Shown here: in pieces, positions 11,314 through 23,923 of the stretch
How the letters are laid out: every line of letters starts with the position of its first letter
Position numbering within the stretch: position 1 is the first letter of the stretch
Assembly: GCA_030770535.1 (NCBI GenBank)
Contig: JASVEC010000043.1
Coordinates: forward strand, 62,001 to 126,000
DNA from: Batkoa obscura
Taxonomy: Eukaryota > Entomophthoromycota > Entomophthoromycetes > Entomophthorales > Batkoaceae
Direction: 5' to 3'
DNA: 64,000 nt
Position numbers and translations under genes: made by a program
The notes under the pieces: model-generated
Database searches by the model: none
The model's input: the letters and a program-made list of their open reading frames with translations, nothing else
Told to the model about the DNA's origin: nothing

Positions 11314-12336
11314 TTATAAAGTAAAGCTATTTCTATGGTTCTCCTTTTAGCCAAATGAACTTTTATTATTTATTTTTCAATAATTATTAAAGGCTTAAGA
11401 CAAATACTATAAAAGTGTATAGGCGGATAAATTTTAAATTATTAAAATGAATTTAATATTTTATTTCTTATATATGCTTAAAGTAGTATTTAATATTTTT
11501 TAATTCTTATTTTCATATATGTTTTTTGATTAATATAAATTCTAATTCTTAATCTATCGCTTAGATTGATATTCTTTATCAAATTACATAATGAGCTTTG
11601 AATTTGAAATTGCTATAATGATGAAAACTATATTCAATAATAATATTTAATATATTTTAAAAAAAATATTATTAACATGTTTGGAATTTTCAATACAAAA
11701 TGAACTTTCAAGTCATCAAGTACAATCTACTTAGATTTAAAGTTGATTCGCTCAAATTATAGTATTTCCCGTTAATCTTCTAGTATCCTTCCTATCTCTC
11801 TCTTTACTTTCCACTTACCTTTATCCCTTTATTCCTTTATCACTCAATAAAATTCAAATATTGTTATTGGAGATAATAAAATAACCAAAAGCTTATCTCC
11901 TTTAGGTTTCTTTTTATAAAAAATACAATAAGAATTATTGAAGGTTTATGGCGACTTGGAATAGCTAGAATAGAAGCAAAATAAATATAAAATCATTATA
12001 GTTTATCTTGACGTCTGGATTTATTTAAATAGTGTTTTTTGTATTAGTTTTACTAACATTATTAAATTGAAATAAAACATCTATTTAAAAGACTTTATAA
12101 TATTGATTAATTTTGCAATAATTCTTTAGACAAAATCAATTTCAAAGTACATTATTATAATATACAAATGTTAGATAAAATACGATAGATAATAGATCGA
12201 TTTTTCTAGCTGCTTTTTTTAGAATATTTTTTAATGAAAATTCTTTTATTTATAAAACTATTTCTTTTGTACTTAAGCTCCACTTCATTCTCTTCTATTT
12301 ATTATAAAATTAAAACTTCACTTCTAAAGCAATCTA

Positions 12337-12440
12337 TATGGGAATGTGCTTCTTTGTTTAAGAATTTTACTAACAATCTTTCCGCTCAAATAGTGCTTAA
12401 AAAACAGAAAAAGTAATGAAACCAAAAAAAAATTCCCCTA
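12337..12440. mobile_element. MITE-A copy 3
   Basis: TA-flanked, from TATGGGAATGTG to ATTCCCCTA, with all internal blocks of the family. It supplies the tail of the small open frame 12234-12416, which is therefore not treated as a gene. Confidence 0.75.
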
Positions 12441-12956
12441 TTTTTAATAAGATTCTAAAAGAGGGTTTCTTTGATAACCTTAGTTAATAACACTATTCTA
12501 TTTTTTTATTACTTTTTTCATTTTGCTTGATGAGTTTCTCTCACTCAAAACTAATCTAACACTCTATTTAACTTACAATATTGTCAACTTTATTTTTAAT
12601 TTATAAGATTCAATTAAAAATCGATTCAAAAATGAAACCCAATCTATTTATTGAACTATATTTCTAACTTGTTTGTAATGTTTGCTTTAAAAGTTATATA
12701 AAACTCCTTCCCATAGCTTCTATTAGATATAAAAAATAACTTAATAAAACCAATATTAAAAACTAGTGACAACTATACTTTATAAAATAAACTAAATTGT
12801 TATATAAAACTACTAAAAGCATACTATTATTATCGAAATCCAATAATAAATATATTACTAAAAAATCATTAAAATTAAATAATCTTTAACCTTTAAAGAC
12901 TTATAATAAAACACATTACTTATTTTAACTCTCTTTATTTAATATTTATTTAATAT

Positions 12957-15496
12957 TTATTTTTTCCCACCTCTTTCTTTAATCGATAACGCAATTGTAA
13001 CTTCTCCAGTTAAGTTGTACGTTGCCAATGTATAGTTATTTTTAGCCACTTGTGGGGGTGCTTTAATAGGTAGAGTAACCGTGAGTTTTTGTTTATTAGC
13101 TGGAAATTGTAGTTTTGAGAAAATTTGTTCTTTAATTTCTTGCATTGTTGTTTCTGGTTTTAATCCTTCAAGTTGAATTGTCTGTCCATTTAATTGCCAT
13201 TCTGGTTTACTTTCATCTTTAGGTACATTGATATTAACTGTGACTGGATCCTAAGTTAAAGTTTTAAATTAATTATATATTTTTTGTAATAATATAATAG
13301 CTTCAACTTACTGGATTCATTTCGATAAATTGATGCTCTGGTGTTAGATTAGCTAAGACACCCTCCAATTTGGGTTTTTTAGCTTCGACTGTTGGTGGTG
13401 GTAAGGTATGCGTAGGTGGTGGTATAAAAGGAGGGGGTTGAAAGCGGTTAGGTGGGATAAAAGGTGGTACTTGAGTTTGCTGAAATGGTGGACGTTGTGG
13501 TGGTGCTGATACATCTTGAGGAGGATGTATAGGAGGATGCTGAGGACCACCAGGTGGTGGTATGTAAGGTGGACAAATAGCCAAAAATGGAGGTGGTAAA
13601 TTATTAGAAGGTGGAGCCATATTACTAAATTCAATTATTAAATAAACAATTAAAAAATAATACTAAATTAAACTTACTTTGGTGGTGGTGGAAAATTATT
13701 ACTTATTATTATTATTAATAGTAGTAAAGCCATCATATTTAACTTTATCTTTTTCAGCTAATTTACGCCTTTCTACATCTTCTTCTAATTTTTTACCAAT
13801 ACCAATTTCATCCGAACCAAATAAATCGGAACGATAGCCTGCTAATTTTTTTAAATTATTGGAAACATCCGTTGTATCTCTTAATAAATTAGAATCTCGG
13901 TTTCTTGCTTCATTGATTTCTTTTTGTGCTTTCCATTTAGGATCTAATTTTTCGATTCGAATATGCTCATCAATTTCCGATTTAGGTATTTTTAAATTAC
14001 AAATTGGGCATACTTGTGTATCTTCTCCATTATTTCTATTAACTCCAACTATAAATTTTATGTTAATTTTAATAATTAAAACTAGTGTAATTTAATTACT
14101 TTTTGGTACATAATCACGTCTGATTTTAATTGGTACATTATTAGTAGACATAGTAGGTACGTTTGTAGTTGGATTATTAAACGTTGGAGGTGGAGTAGGA
14201 AGCTCATTATTTTCTATATTATTTTGAATCTAAAAACAATATCAATATTTCATAATTTATTTCTAAATAATTTTTAACCTTTTGAATATTTTCATTTGTA
14301 TTTTTGTTCTCTATATCTAACGCTTCCATTTCTTGTAAACCTTTACTCATTTCAGCTGCTTTTTTAGCTGCTTGTGAAGCACTTATTATGCTTTCTATAC
14401 TCTCAGGTCCAGGCAAATCTGATTTTTTATCAAATGATGTAAATTCCAATGTTTGTACAATAACAAAATCATGCCAATCAATCGATGCAAATGCAGCTAA
14501 ATTATAAATAAATAAAATACAATTAGCTATATTATACTCTATTACCTCTTTCTTTATCTTCTCTTTCTGCTTCTTTTTTACTTTCTTCTTGTTGATAAAT
14601 GGAATATCTTACTCTTTCCATAACTCTTTGCATAATCTAACGATCGTTAACTTTTAACAAAAAAATTAGCAACTATACTAATATTTACCTTAAATTTAGA
14701 ATCCTTAACAACATCTAATAACTCAAGAATATCTTGATTTGGATTCAAAACAGTTGCATACTGATCACATAATTGAGAAAAATAAGGAAACAAAGCATGT
14801 CCAGGTCTTAAAAAATCAAATTGATAATTACCACGTTCTCTTTGAATAAGTCCGGATCGAAATTGAACTCCATTTTTTGCAATATAAAGAGCAGTTAACT
14901 TAATTACATCTCTAATTATAGTTTTTAAATTATTAATAAATATAAAGAAAGGTATATAGCTTACAAGTCTTGTTGAGGAATAGGTGGTGGTTCTAATTGA
15001 AAATAAAATGGTGCTGGTGGATTTGGTATATCTTCAACTACAGGGGCGACTTCGGGTACTACTGTAACCGTTTCAGATTCGACAACTATATACAAGTTAT
15101 TAGTTAAATACAATCTTAATTAGCATCAATATTACCTGGCTCTGATTGAATACCTAATCGAACTTTTTGTTTTTCAGCGATATAATAATTATAATATGGA
15201 TCCCCTGGATTTAAAAAAGAAAATTTAATATTTCCTTTTTTATTTTCCCTTATTCTATCTTCTAATGCTTTGTCGTTTTTAGCAGTAAACTTAGCGGTAC
15301 TATCAGCAAGTTCTATGATTATTACTATTAATTCCATTCTTTTATTTAGCTTAGTGATAAATTTACTTCTTATATCTGGTGGTGGATAGATCACATTAGA
15401 CATATCTGGTAATTGAGAAGTTATATCATCTTCATTGATTATGCTTGGTGCAGTCGCTTCTGTTTCTTCGACTTTTATTTGATCATGGATGGTCAT
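12957..15496 (-). CDS. SF3A1: Splicing factor 3A subunit 1 (SF3a120/Prp21)
   Basis: Nine exons (15496-15136, 15085-14965, 14911-14689, 14636-14546, 14496-14279, 14229-14100, 14048-13703, 13624-13312, 13250-12957) join in frame to 698 aa. Domain order: SURP1 (about 37-120, with FLNPGDPYYNYY), a Pro-rich linker, SURP2 (about 160-235, with QFDFLRPGH), the charged region before IDWHDFVIVQTLEF, the KIRRDYVPK motif with a CPIC-type element, a Pro-rich stretch, and a C-terminal ubiquitin-like domain. This is the canonical SF3A1 architecture. Known role: nuclear component of the U2 snRNP SF3a complex with SF3A2 and SF3A3, needed for branch-site recognition. Intron exon-7/8 uses a GT inside a run of AAT codons. 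Confidence 0.96.
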
Positions 15497-16404
15497 TTTG
15501 TAAAAAAAATAAAAAAATGTTCAATTTTGATATTGTAAAATAAGCTTGAAATAAAAAGAGCCAATTAAAAGCTAATTATTAAATTAAGTTTCAATTAGAA
15601 TTTATTTTATTATTAAGGGTATTGGTTAATAAATGGTTATAATAAGAAATAATAGAATGTGTAGTTCTAGTTATGATATTGAGATTTTTTTATGAAGGCA
15701 ACAACAATTTAGAAGATAATACACTTTTTTAATTATTCGTATTTTTAAGCTGAGCCTTAATTTAAATCTAATTTTAAATTGTTTTTAGTTTTAAATTATT
15801 TCATTATAATTTATATTCTAAGTTAGTTAAATTTCTACTAAATTTAACGAGAATCCCCAGACTAGCAAGGTTTTTACTAATATAGTCTATATGTTAATAC
15901 TAGTCAAAATTTTAGTATGTAAATAAGTACATATTTACAAAAATTCACTAAAAAATATTTATCATTGACTAATTTATAACTAATATTGCAGATTTGCTAT
16001 CAAATAAATATATTATTAAAGAGTTGGATAGAAAAGAATAATTGGCCTTAAATCTATAATTAATTATTTTTACATAATATAAACAATGTAGTAATAATTT
16101 TTATTTATTATTATAGATATTTGCTTTTTGACTATTATTAACTTAATCATCAATAATTTAAGTAATATTAATATTCGATAATAATAATTATTTAATAAGT
16201 TCTTTATTTTCTTAGTAAATGTTAAAACTTTTAAATCTCCTGTTATTTTTATAAAATAAGCTGAGATTGATTTCCTAGTAACTTTATTAAATATATTTTT
16301 TCGAGTATTAGTATGAAATCCTTATAATTTATATAGCTTTTTTTATCAATTTTAGTTTTTTATTGTAGTATTTGTTTTATTTTAATTTGCTACGTAAAAT
16401 CTGG

Positions 16405-16542
16405 TACTCAGTGATTGGAGTCAAAAACAACTATTACATGTTATCCTTCATAATTCAAGTCTATCTCAGTCATATAAACTAAGATTTTGACTTACGACTA
16501 GTCAATTAAGGAAAAATTGTTTTTGACTCCAACCACTGAGTA
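16405..16542. mobile_element. MITE-like element with 24 bp inverted repeats (family B)
   Basis: A 138 bp element whose left end TACTCAGTGATTGGAGTC is repeated inverted at the right end as GACTCCAACCACTGAGTA. A TA dinucleotide sits at each border, matching the TA target preference of Tc1/mariner elements, and a CAGTG near the terminus is common in that superfamily. No transposase is present. Confidence 0.7.
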
Positions 16543-16641
16543 TTAGACTTCACAGCATATATTTAAAAAGTATTAATCTAGCTATTGATTTATTTAGTTA
16601 TTAAAATATCTATTACATATTATTTTTTTACTTTTATTTTA

Positions 16642-16747
16642 TACATGGGGATGTATTTTTTGGCTTTATCACTTTTTCTATTTTTTAAGCACTATTTGAG
16701 TGGAAAAATCGTCAGTAAAATTCTTAAACACAAAATACATCCCTATA
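16642..16747. mobile_element. MITE-A copy 4
   Basis: TA-flanked copy in the same orientation as copy 2, from CATGGGGATGTA to ACATCCCTATA. Confidence 0.75.
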
Positions 16748-17235
16748 TCAATTTTTATTTATACTAAATCTAAAACCTTTACATTTATTAAAAAATACGT
16801 TAAAACTATAATTAATAATAATGCTATTTATTGGTTTTTGACTTTTATTTCCTTTAAAAGACTAATTTTATATATTATTTAACTAAGTTTGTTATTGTTA
16901 ATAATAAATATTATTATTTTTTACTTTATTACAGAGCTTCGTAATCTTTGGGATATAAATAATTATCAAAGTTAATGCAAATAAATTACAATATTTATAT
17001 GATATACTTTTATCTACTATGTTGAAATATTAACTTTTTTTGTTTTAAAGTTTATTTATAAAAGCTTACATTTTACTTTTATTTTAATAAAAAATAAGGT
17101 TAAATAGCTATATATTTAATAAAAATAATATAATTAAAAAAAATGAAACAATTGAAACAAGTCTTAAATCTTATATATATTTAGTTTTAGGCTTTTTAAA
17201 TTTAAAAACTTAAAATTTAGAGCAATTTTTAAATA

Positions 17236-17338
17236 TATGGGGGATACATTTTTGTTTAAGAATTTTACTAACAGTGTTTCTACTCAAATAGCGCTTAAAA
17301 AACGGAAAAAGTAGTGAAGTCAAAAAAATATCTTCATA
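17236..17338. mobile_element. MITE-A copy 5
   Basis: TATATGGGGGATAC at the left and ATATCTTCATA at the right (right terminus decayed), with all internal blocks present. Confidence 0.7.
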
Positions 17339-17868
17339 TTCTGAAACTAATTTAGACATCCCTATATAATTAACATTAAACTAACTCATTTAAAATAAAA
17401 CTATACTATTTAAAAAAAATATAATAATAGATATAGGAAAGCTTTTATTAAAATAAAATAAAATAAATATTTATAGTAGTTGATTTTTTAAATTTTTAAG
17501 AACCTAAGTACATTATGCTTCAGTTAAGCTTAATAAAAAATCCATGATAGAAATTTTTGTTTAAAAAATATTAGAGATATTTTAAATAAACTTAAATTAA
17601 GTTAATTAAGTTAAATGTAAATATGATAAAAAATAAAATGAATAAAATGAAAATAGATGTTCTTGAGACTCTTAGTTTTATTAAAGTTACTTTAAGTACT
17701 CTGATTTGATTCCATTAACAAATTAAAATATACTAATAGTGACATATTTAATCTAGAATCAAGAATTCGATTTCGCTAAATAACAAATCAATTAAATCAA
17801 ATAAAAATTTTTAGTATCAAATTAAAAGATTGAAAATTTTAAGGGGTTTCATTCTTTTTTAATTAAAT

Positions 17869-18327
17869 ATGTATCCAAATCCAAATAATAATAATAATAA
17901 TAATAATCAATATTATAAACCTTCTGCTGATTATAATAATCAAGGACAAAGTTATAGTCAACAGCAACAACAAGGTTATAACAATGTAAATAATAATAAT
18001 AATTTCCCAAATTTCCCAACTCTGGGTAATTACCCAAGCAATAATTATAATAATTATAACAATAACAATAATAATGTTAATAATAATGGAGGTAATTTCC
18101 CAACTATGCCAAACCCAGGAAATAATTATCCAAATAACCCGAACTATGGGAACAATTATCCAAGTAACAATGGTATAAATTATAATAACAATTATTCAGG
18201 TAATAACGGAGGAAGCTGTCCAAATAACAATAATAATTATCCATTTCGACCAACAGAGCACAATATTAACAATATGAATAATAATCAAAATAACTATAAC
18301 TCATCAAATTTCAATTATCAAAATAAC

Positions 18328-18366
<39 letters not shown>

Positions 18367-20089
18367 CCTCAAAATTCAACTAATTTTATTGGTCCTTTCT
18401 TAAAATATAGTAATTGTGACTTGAACAATAAACTTTATTATGCTACTGTTTTAATAGTCAGTAAACAAGGATGTGAACTTCCCCTTTTCCTCACTTCACC
18501 TCATCAACAGAAGCGTCAAATTGATGGAAAAGTAATAGATCGTTATAAAGATAACATATTTATCCGTTATAATTTAGAAGTCCCGATTGAACCTCAACAA
18601 ATTATGGTAACATATACAATATCAAATAAATCATATAGTTTTTATATTCAAGGATATAATCAAACATGGCGTTGGGCATTTTTCAGTTGTAATGGATTTA
18701 GTAATGATGTAACTAAAGAAAAACAAATAGAATGTGGTGGTGCTAATCCATTATGGGATGATTTATACAGACAGCATAATTTCGAACCATTTCATTGTAT
18801 GGTTGGCGGCGGAGATCAATTGTATTGTGATGATGTATTTTTAGGTCAAGGATTAAAATCATGGTTAGATATTCCTTCTAGAAAAGAAAGAGATAGAATT
18901 GTATTTTCAAGTTATGTTGAACAAGAAATCATGGATTATTATTTTAATAATTATTGTATTTGGTTTACTAATGGTACTTTTGGTAAAGCAGCTGCTACTA
19001 TTCCCTATTCTATGGTTATTGATGATCATGATATTTTTGATGGCTTTGGTTCTTATCCAGAAAGAATGATGAATTCACCTTATTTTCAAGGTAAATAACA
19101 TTTAATTTAATTTAATTTATAATAATAATAGTAATGTATTTAATTTAAGCTAATTTGATTTGTTTTAAGGTATTAAAAGGTGTGCCATGAAATTTTATTT
19201 ATTATTTCAACATCACACTACAGATAAATTAGCTGAAAAAGATAATTATTTTGGTGTTCAAAGTTACACTTGGCTAAAGAATTTTGGGCCCAAAACAAGT
19301 ATTATTGGTATTGATAATCGAAGTGAAAGAAGTTTAAATCAATGTCTATCAAAAGAATCTTATGAACAAATCTTTCGAAAATTATATCAAGAAGTACCTA
19401 ATACATGTAAACATTTAATGATTATATTAGGTATTCCAATTGTATATCCTCGATTGTCTGAAGCTGAAGGGGTATTAGGAACCTTATCTACAGTCCAACA
19501 TAAACTGAATTTACATAAAGTATTTCATAAAACAGGTGCAATGTCTCAAATGGTTAATCAATTTGGTCAACCCGAATTATTAGATGATTTATGTGATCAT
19601 TGGACTGCATCTGAACATTTACAAGAAAGAGAAGAGTTTATAGTCAAATTACAAGCATTTGCTAAAGCTAAATCAATAAGGATTTCCTTTTTAGCAGGTG
19701 ATGTTCATTTGGCTGCAGCAGGTTATTTTTCTTCATCAGATAAATCTTTACAAGTTATTAATGATTTTCGTCATATGACTCAAATTGTTTCTTCGGCTAT
19801 AGTCAATCTACCACCACCTGATATGGTAGTTAAAATGTTACATGTTAATTCAAAAGAATATAAATTAGATAATTTTACAGTAGAAGATATGTATACTTTG
19901 TTCAAAAAAGACGTTAATGAAGAAGTAATGGTAGGTAAAGAGAAATGTTACAATAGAAGAAATTGGTGCAAAGTTATCCAAGATAACTTTAATGATCAAG
20001 TTCATTTTTCTATTATGGTAGAATCTGAAGATCATAAATATACCGTACCTTATACTGTATCTGTGTTGCCTTTAATTGCTCGTAATTAA
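17869..20089 (+). CDS. PhoD-like phosphatase with Asn-rich N terminus
   Basis: Two exons (17869-19090, 19170-20089) give 713 aa. The first 180 or so residues are almost pure Asn/Tyr/Pro/Gly low complexity, including a run of about 15 Asn. The rest matches the PhoD-like (DUF7800-type) metallophosphatase family of fungi: GGGDQLYCDDVF with a metal-binding Asp (about residue 320), DDHDIFDGFGSYPE (about 385-400), and FLAGDVHLAAAGY in the second exon. Known family role: metal-dependent phosphatase, usually cytoplasmic in this fungal subgroup; the substrate is uncertain. There is no signal peptide or membrane helix. The Asn-rich head resembles prion-like domains, and assembly or condensate formation is only an inference. 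Confidence 0.88.
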
Positions 20090-20139
20090 AGTGGGTTATT
20101 ACATGCACAATTATGCTTCAAATATTATCAATTTTATCA

Positions 20140-20162
20140 TTTGATATATATATATATATATA
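20140..20162. repeat. (TA)n microsatellite
   Basis: A short alternating TA run in the 3' region of the PhoD-like gene, probably in or just beyond its 3' UTR. Confidence 0.8.
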
Positions 20163-20336
20163 ATATAATTCTATAACTATACAACAATTATTTTCTATTA
20201 TTAATAAAGTAAAGCTATATTCTAATATTCAATTATTAATTTATTAAAATCTAAAAACAACTATATTTATTAAATTCAAACTAGTATTTGAATAAAATAC
20301 CTTATTATATCAACATAAATCAAAGATATATAATAT

Positions 20337-20358
20337 ATTATTATTATTATTATTATTA
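20337..20358. repeat. (TTA)n microsatellite
   Basis: Seven TTA units immediately downstream of the TAPT1-like gene's stop codon. Confidence 0.8.
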
Positions 20359-20363
20359 AAAAT

Positions 20364-22667
20364 GTCAAGGTACTCTCGATTTAAATAAAGAAAATCGATC
20401 AATTGTATCTAAATTTAAATTTTTAGGTCGATAAACATCTTTATCATAACTTGATTCTAATTCTTTACGTATTACACTCGATTCCTATAATAAACTTAAT
20501 TATATTTTATTTTTTCAAAATAATCTTATTCTTACTTTATAAAAAGAATCCAAATCTTCTTTAGCTAATATTTTATCTTTAGTTTCTCTTATTTCATATT
20601 GTTTTAATTGATTTGTACTAAATTTTAACAAATGAATTCCAAGCAACAACTTAATCAATGTTAAACTAAAATAAAATAAAAAGAATTAATATTTCATTTT
20701 TTTTCAAAATAAAATAATTTTCTCAATTACCTAATAATAATTAATAAAACAATTAAAATATACAATGGAATATTAGAATCTTGAATAGTTATCATAATTT
20801 CATGAATTATTTGGATTGGGTTTTCTTGAACTTGATAATAAAAATTGGTCATAGTTGTAATAGTTTCTTTTGAAAAGAAGCTATTAATATCTGTAAAATT
20901 AATTAATTGCATAGCCACTCGAATAATCTATAATAATAATAATATAGTTAATTCTATTATAACGATAATAAATTCCATAAAAACTTACAAAACAAGTTAA
21001 TGGAAAAATGGATAGACCAAGTCTTCTAGCTACGATAGACGATTGATCTGGGAATTTCTAATATAAATATAATATTATTAATATTTGATTTTTTTACTTG
21101 GTATTCTTCAAGTTATAAACTACTTACTGTTAATGATGGGCTATTTGTTTGATTTAATAAATGTTTTGGTGGCTTAGCAAAATCTTTACAAAGAATATCC
21201 AAATATCGTGTATAAACTGTAGGACGAATATGATTAAATTTAGTAACAAAGGAGTGCTTAATCCAATCAACCAAGATTTCACAAATTAATATAATTGCTG
21301 CAGGAGACAAAAAAAGATCAAAGGCAAAATCAATGGAATTTGGCAAGAATTTCTGAAAGCTTTTAGGCATAAGGATCTGCACCTCAGACACCCCAGAATT
21401 AATTAATTCCATCATATTTCTTAATGTAATAGCTAATAAAAAAATCGTTAATTGAAACCTTTCCACAATATCACTACAAGTTAGTTGAAATAAATTTTCT
21501 CTTTCAAATTTCTTAAATACAGCTCCTTTAATTTCCACGAACTGATTGGACATTAATAAGGACAATAAAGCATCATTATATGAATTCACCGATACATTTA
21601 AGGACATCATTTGATACAATAATACTGTTGTATGAAACGGAATATAAATGATGGCTGCTAAATATTGAATATATGGTTTTAAGGAATATTTAGTATGAAT
21701 TTTATCCCCTAATGTTAAATTAGTAAAATAACTATTTAATAAGTCTTGTCCTAGAGAAGATAATAGTTTATCTGCAATTTCTAACATGTTAAATATAACA
21801 TATAATTTCACTACCGATTGACCCCGTACTACATGATATAATTTGGATAAATCGACATAACTTAAGATGATACAAGAGGTTATTATTAAACTGCCTTTGA
21901 TAAGATCACTCCATTGTGCATTCGTTAACCTGAATTTAATTTAAATCCTATTAGATTTATTATTTCATATATATAATTTAATTGAAATAAAAATGTAATC
22001 GACTATTATTATATTAAATTAAAGCTTACCTTTTTCTTCTTATTGGATAACTTAATATAGTTAATAAAGCCAATATTAACCTCAAAGGTAATATTGTAAA
22101 ATTATATAAGACACTATTTAAACAAACGAGATAACCAAAAACCATCAACTAATTTTTTAAAGTTAATTTAATCATTATTATCTTTTTTCAAAGTTTAAAT
22201 TTAAATTTCTTACTTACCTTTTCAAACACTTTTGGTACTTTAAAAAAGTTATATAATCTTTCCCCTTTCATTTCAAATTCTTTATCAAAATCATTCAATT
22301 CTAATTCTCCTTTCAAATGTTCAAATAAACTAAAACTTTTATTAAATTCTACCCCTACATCCTCATTCAATGCCTCAGGAATTGGTGTCAATTTGTTATC
22401 CTTTGTCAATAATAAATTTAACGCTTCAGGTTTGGAATATTTATTTGATGATTTTTTATCATTAGTTAATTTCGATTTTATTATTTCTTCAATATCAGGT
22501 ATACTGTCTGGAGTTGTTGGTAGAGTGTCAATGTGATTAGGGATTAAATCCGACTTTAATTTTAAGGAAAAATTGGGTTTTGGGGTAATTGCTAGTTTTT
22601 TAAGAAGATTAGGCGAGCTTTCTTTATCAATACTTTTACTCTTATTTCGATTTTTTTTTTTTCCCAT
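20364..22667 (-). CDS. TAPT1/Emp65 family membrane protein
   Basis: A charged N-terminal region (MGKKKNRNKSK, about 150 aa) is followed by short exons encoding the TAPT1 core. Recognisable parts: LPLRLILALLTIL, then ILSYVDLSKLYHVVRGQSVV running into KLYVIFNMLEIADKLLSSLG and QDLLNSYF, and HIRPTVYTRYLDILCKDF. Further downstream are the exons with MTNFYYQVQ and the final ESSVIRKELESSYDKDVYRPKN. At least six hydrophobic segments are evident. Seven or so exons are joined by GT-AG introns; coordinates of the span are firm, individual small exons less so. Known family: multi-pass ER membrane protein; yeast Emp65 works with SUN-like Slp1 in protecting soluble ER proteins. The RGQS plus MLEIADKL signature is diagnostic. 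Confidence 0.9.
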
Positions 22668-23131
22668 TTTTTTAAATGGTATATATTGAAATTGAACTCA
22701 AAGCTCCAGCTATTTTACTTTTAATGCATTTGATGCTCTTTGTTAATTGGCTGAGGATAAAAGTTTTGATATCATATAAAATTTAGATTGCTAAAATTAA
22801 TTAGATTTATCACTCAGTAGTACTAAGTATAGAGCTTAAGATTATAGAAATGTTAAATAATTTAATATCCTTGAATCATAATTGTTTTAAACTTTGTTAT
22901 TGTTTTTAAACTAAAAATAAAAAGATTAACATAAAAATATACAAAATAGTCAATATTAAATTCGATTATTGAATTTAATAGTACCAGGGATTTGATTTAT
23001 TACACTATACAATTTCGTTATTTATTGAGATAAAATACCAACTCACGTTCTATTAGAACCTCATCCCTTGAATCGAGACTTCCACTACCTATCTATATTC
23101 AATAATCTTTATTTTCCACTATCAACTTCAT
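22668..23131. other. Intergenic region
   Basis: About 0.46 kb upstream of the TAPT1-like gene. It holds nothing I can name beyond presumed promoter sequence and the 3' end of the coiled-coil gene. Confidence 0.45.
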
Positions 23132-23836
23132 CTAATTATTTTTTAGATATCCTATGGCTTCAAAGCTTAATTGGACATATTCTTCCATCTCTTGGATGAC
23201 ACCGACTTTCTCAAGTGCCACTCTCACTTCTTCCATTTTTTTCGAAAATTTATTAAATGAAGACCAATCATTGATACCGTTATAATCAAAATTTAATATT
23301 AATTCCAATTTTTGATCAACATCGGATTGATAATAGATAATGAGTATATTGATCCAGCCAAGTACTTGTTCCTGTTTTGGGAGGATAGATTCAATTAGTG
23401 TAATATTAGTGATTACACAGGTTACTTCAGAAGAAGCACTATTTTTGATTAACTTATTATTAGCACAAGTTTTGTTTATATCGATTAAAGATTTTATTAA
23501 TAATTGTTGTTTTTTTAATTGTGATAGTATGTTCTTTAATGTTAATTCGCTCTTCATTGCTATTATTCCAATAGTCTTATCGTTTATATCAAGTAAACTT
23601 TCATCATCTATATATGGAATTAAAATGAAATAAAATTAGTAACATTTTTTAGAGTTAGTATATCAAGTCTTACTTTTTCCTTGTAAAAGTTGTACCTTTT
23701 GCCGATAATAATGATTTAAATCATCTAATAAAATATTACGTTGGTTTATTATTTGTTGAAATTCTTTTTCGATAATTAGTAGTTGTTGAATTGTTTGAAG
23801 ACACTTGTTTTGTTGAATCAGAGTTTGGTATTTCAT
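23132..23836 (-). CDS. Unrecognised coiled-coil protein, two exons
   Basis: Exons 23836-23674 and 23607-23132 join in frame to 212 aa with a 66 bp GT-AG intron. The start at 23836 is chosen because the open frame upstream has no further ATG and reads as hydrophobic AT-rich noise. The protein is Gln/Leu/Ile/Lys-rich and helical, with heptad-like spacing over residues 5-55 and 70-105, then a helical C-terminal half. No Cys/His clusters, signal or membrane segment. Size and composition suit a small structural subunit of a larger complex (kinetochore, dynactin or Mediator type), but I do not recognise it. It lies 87 bp downstream of TAH18 on the same strand. Confidence 0.6.
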
Positions 23837-23923
23837 TTTTGTTTTAAAAAAAATTAATACTGAAAAAAGGAAAAAAATTAAAATTAGTCGATTTTTCACA
23901 AAATTCTTTTTTGAGTTTATTTT

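Larger units (their letters stand above)
9234..12956. other. Long gene-poor region
   Basis: About 3.7 kb with very low GC. It contains an 8 bp tandem repeat (10203-10276), a G-rich heptamer-like repeat (11262-11313) and MITE-A copy 3. Short open frames at 9394-9579 and 9652-9906 have random AT-rich composition and no recognisable domain, so I do not call them genes. Confidence 0.55.
15497..17868. other. Divergent intergenic region between SF3A1 and the PhoD-like gene
   Basis: About 2.4 kb serving both upstream regions. It carries one Tc1/mariner-type inverted-repeat element (16405-16542) and MITE-A copies 4 and 5. No gene is supported. Confidence 0.55.

Noticed and set aside
12234-12416. 60-codon frame ending in an NFTNNLSAQIVLKK tail
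   Set aside because: The tail is MITE-A copy 3 translated; the same peptide appears wherever the MITE is read in that frame (also at 3685-3915).
13353-13634. Second overlapping minus-strand frame within SF3A1
   Set aside because: It is the alternative frame of the proline-rich exon 8; the SF3A1 frame carries the conserved domains on both sides.
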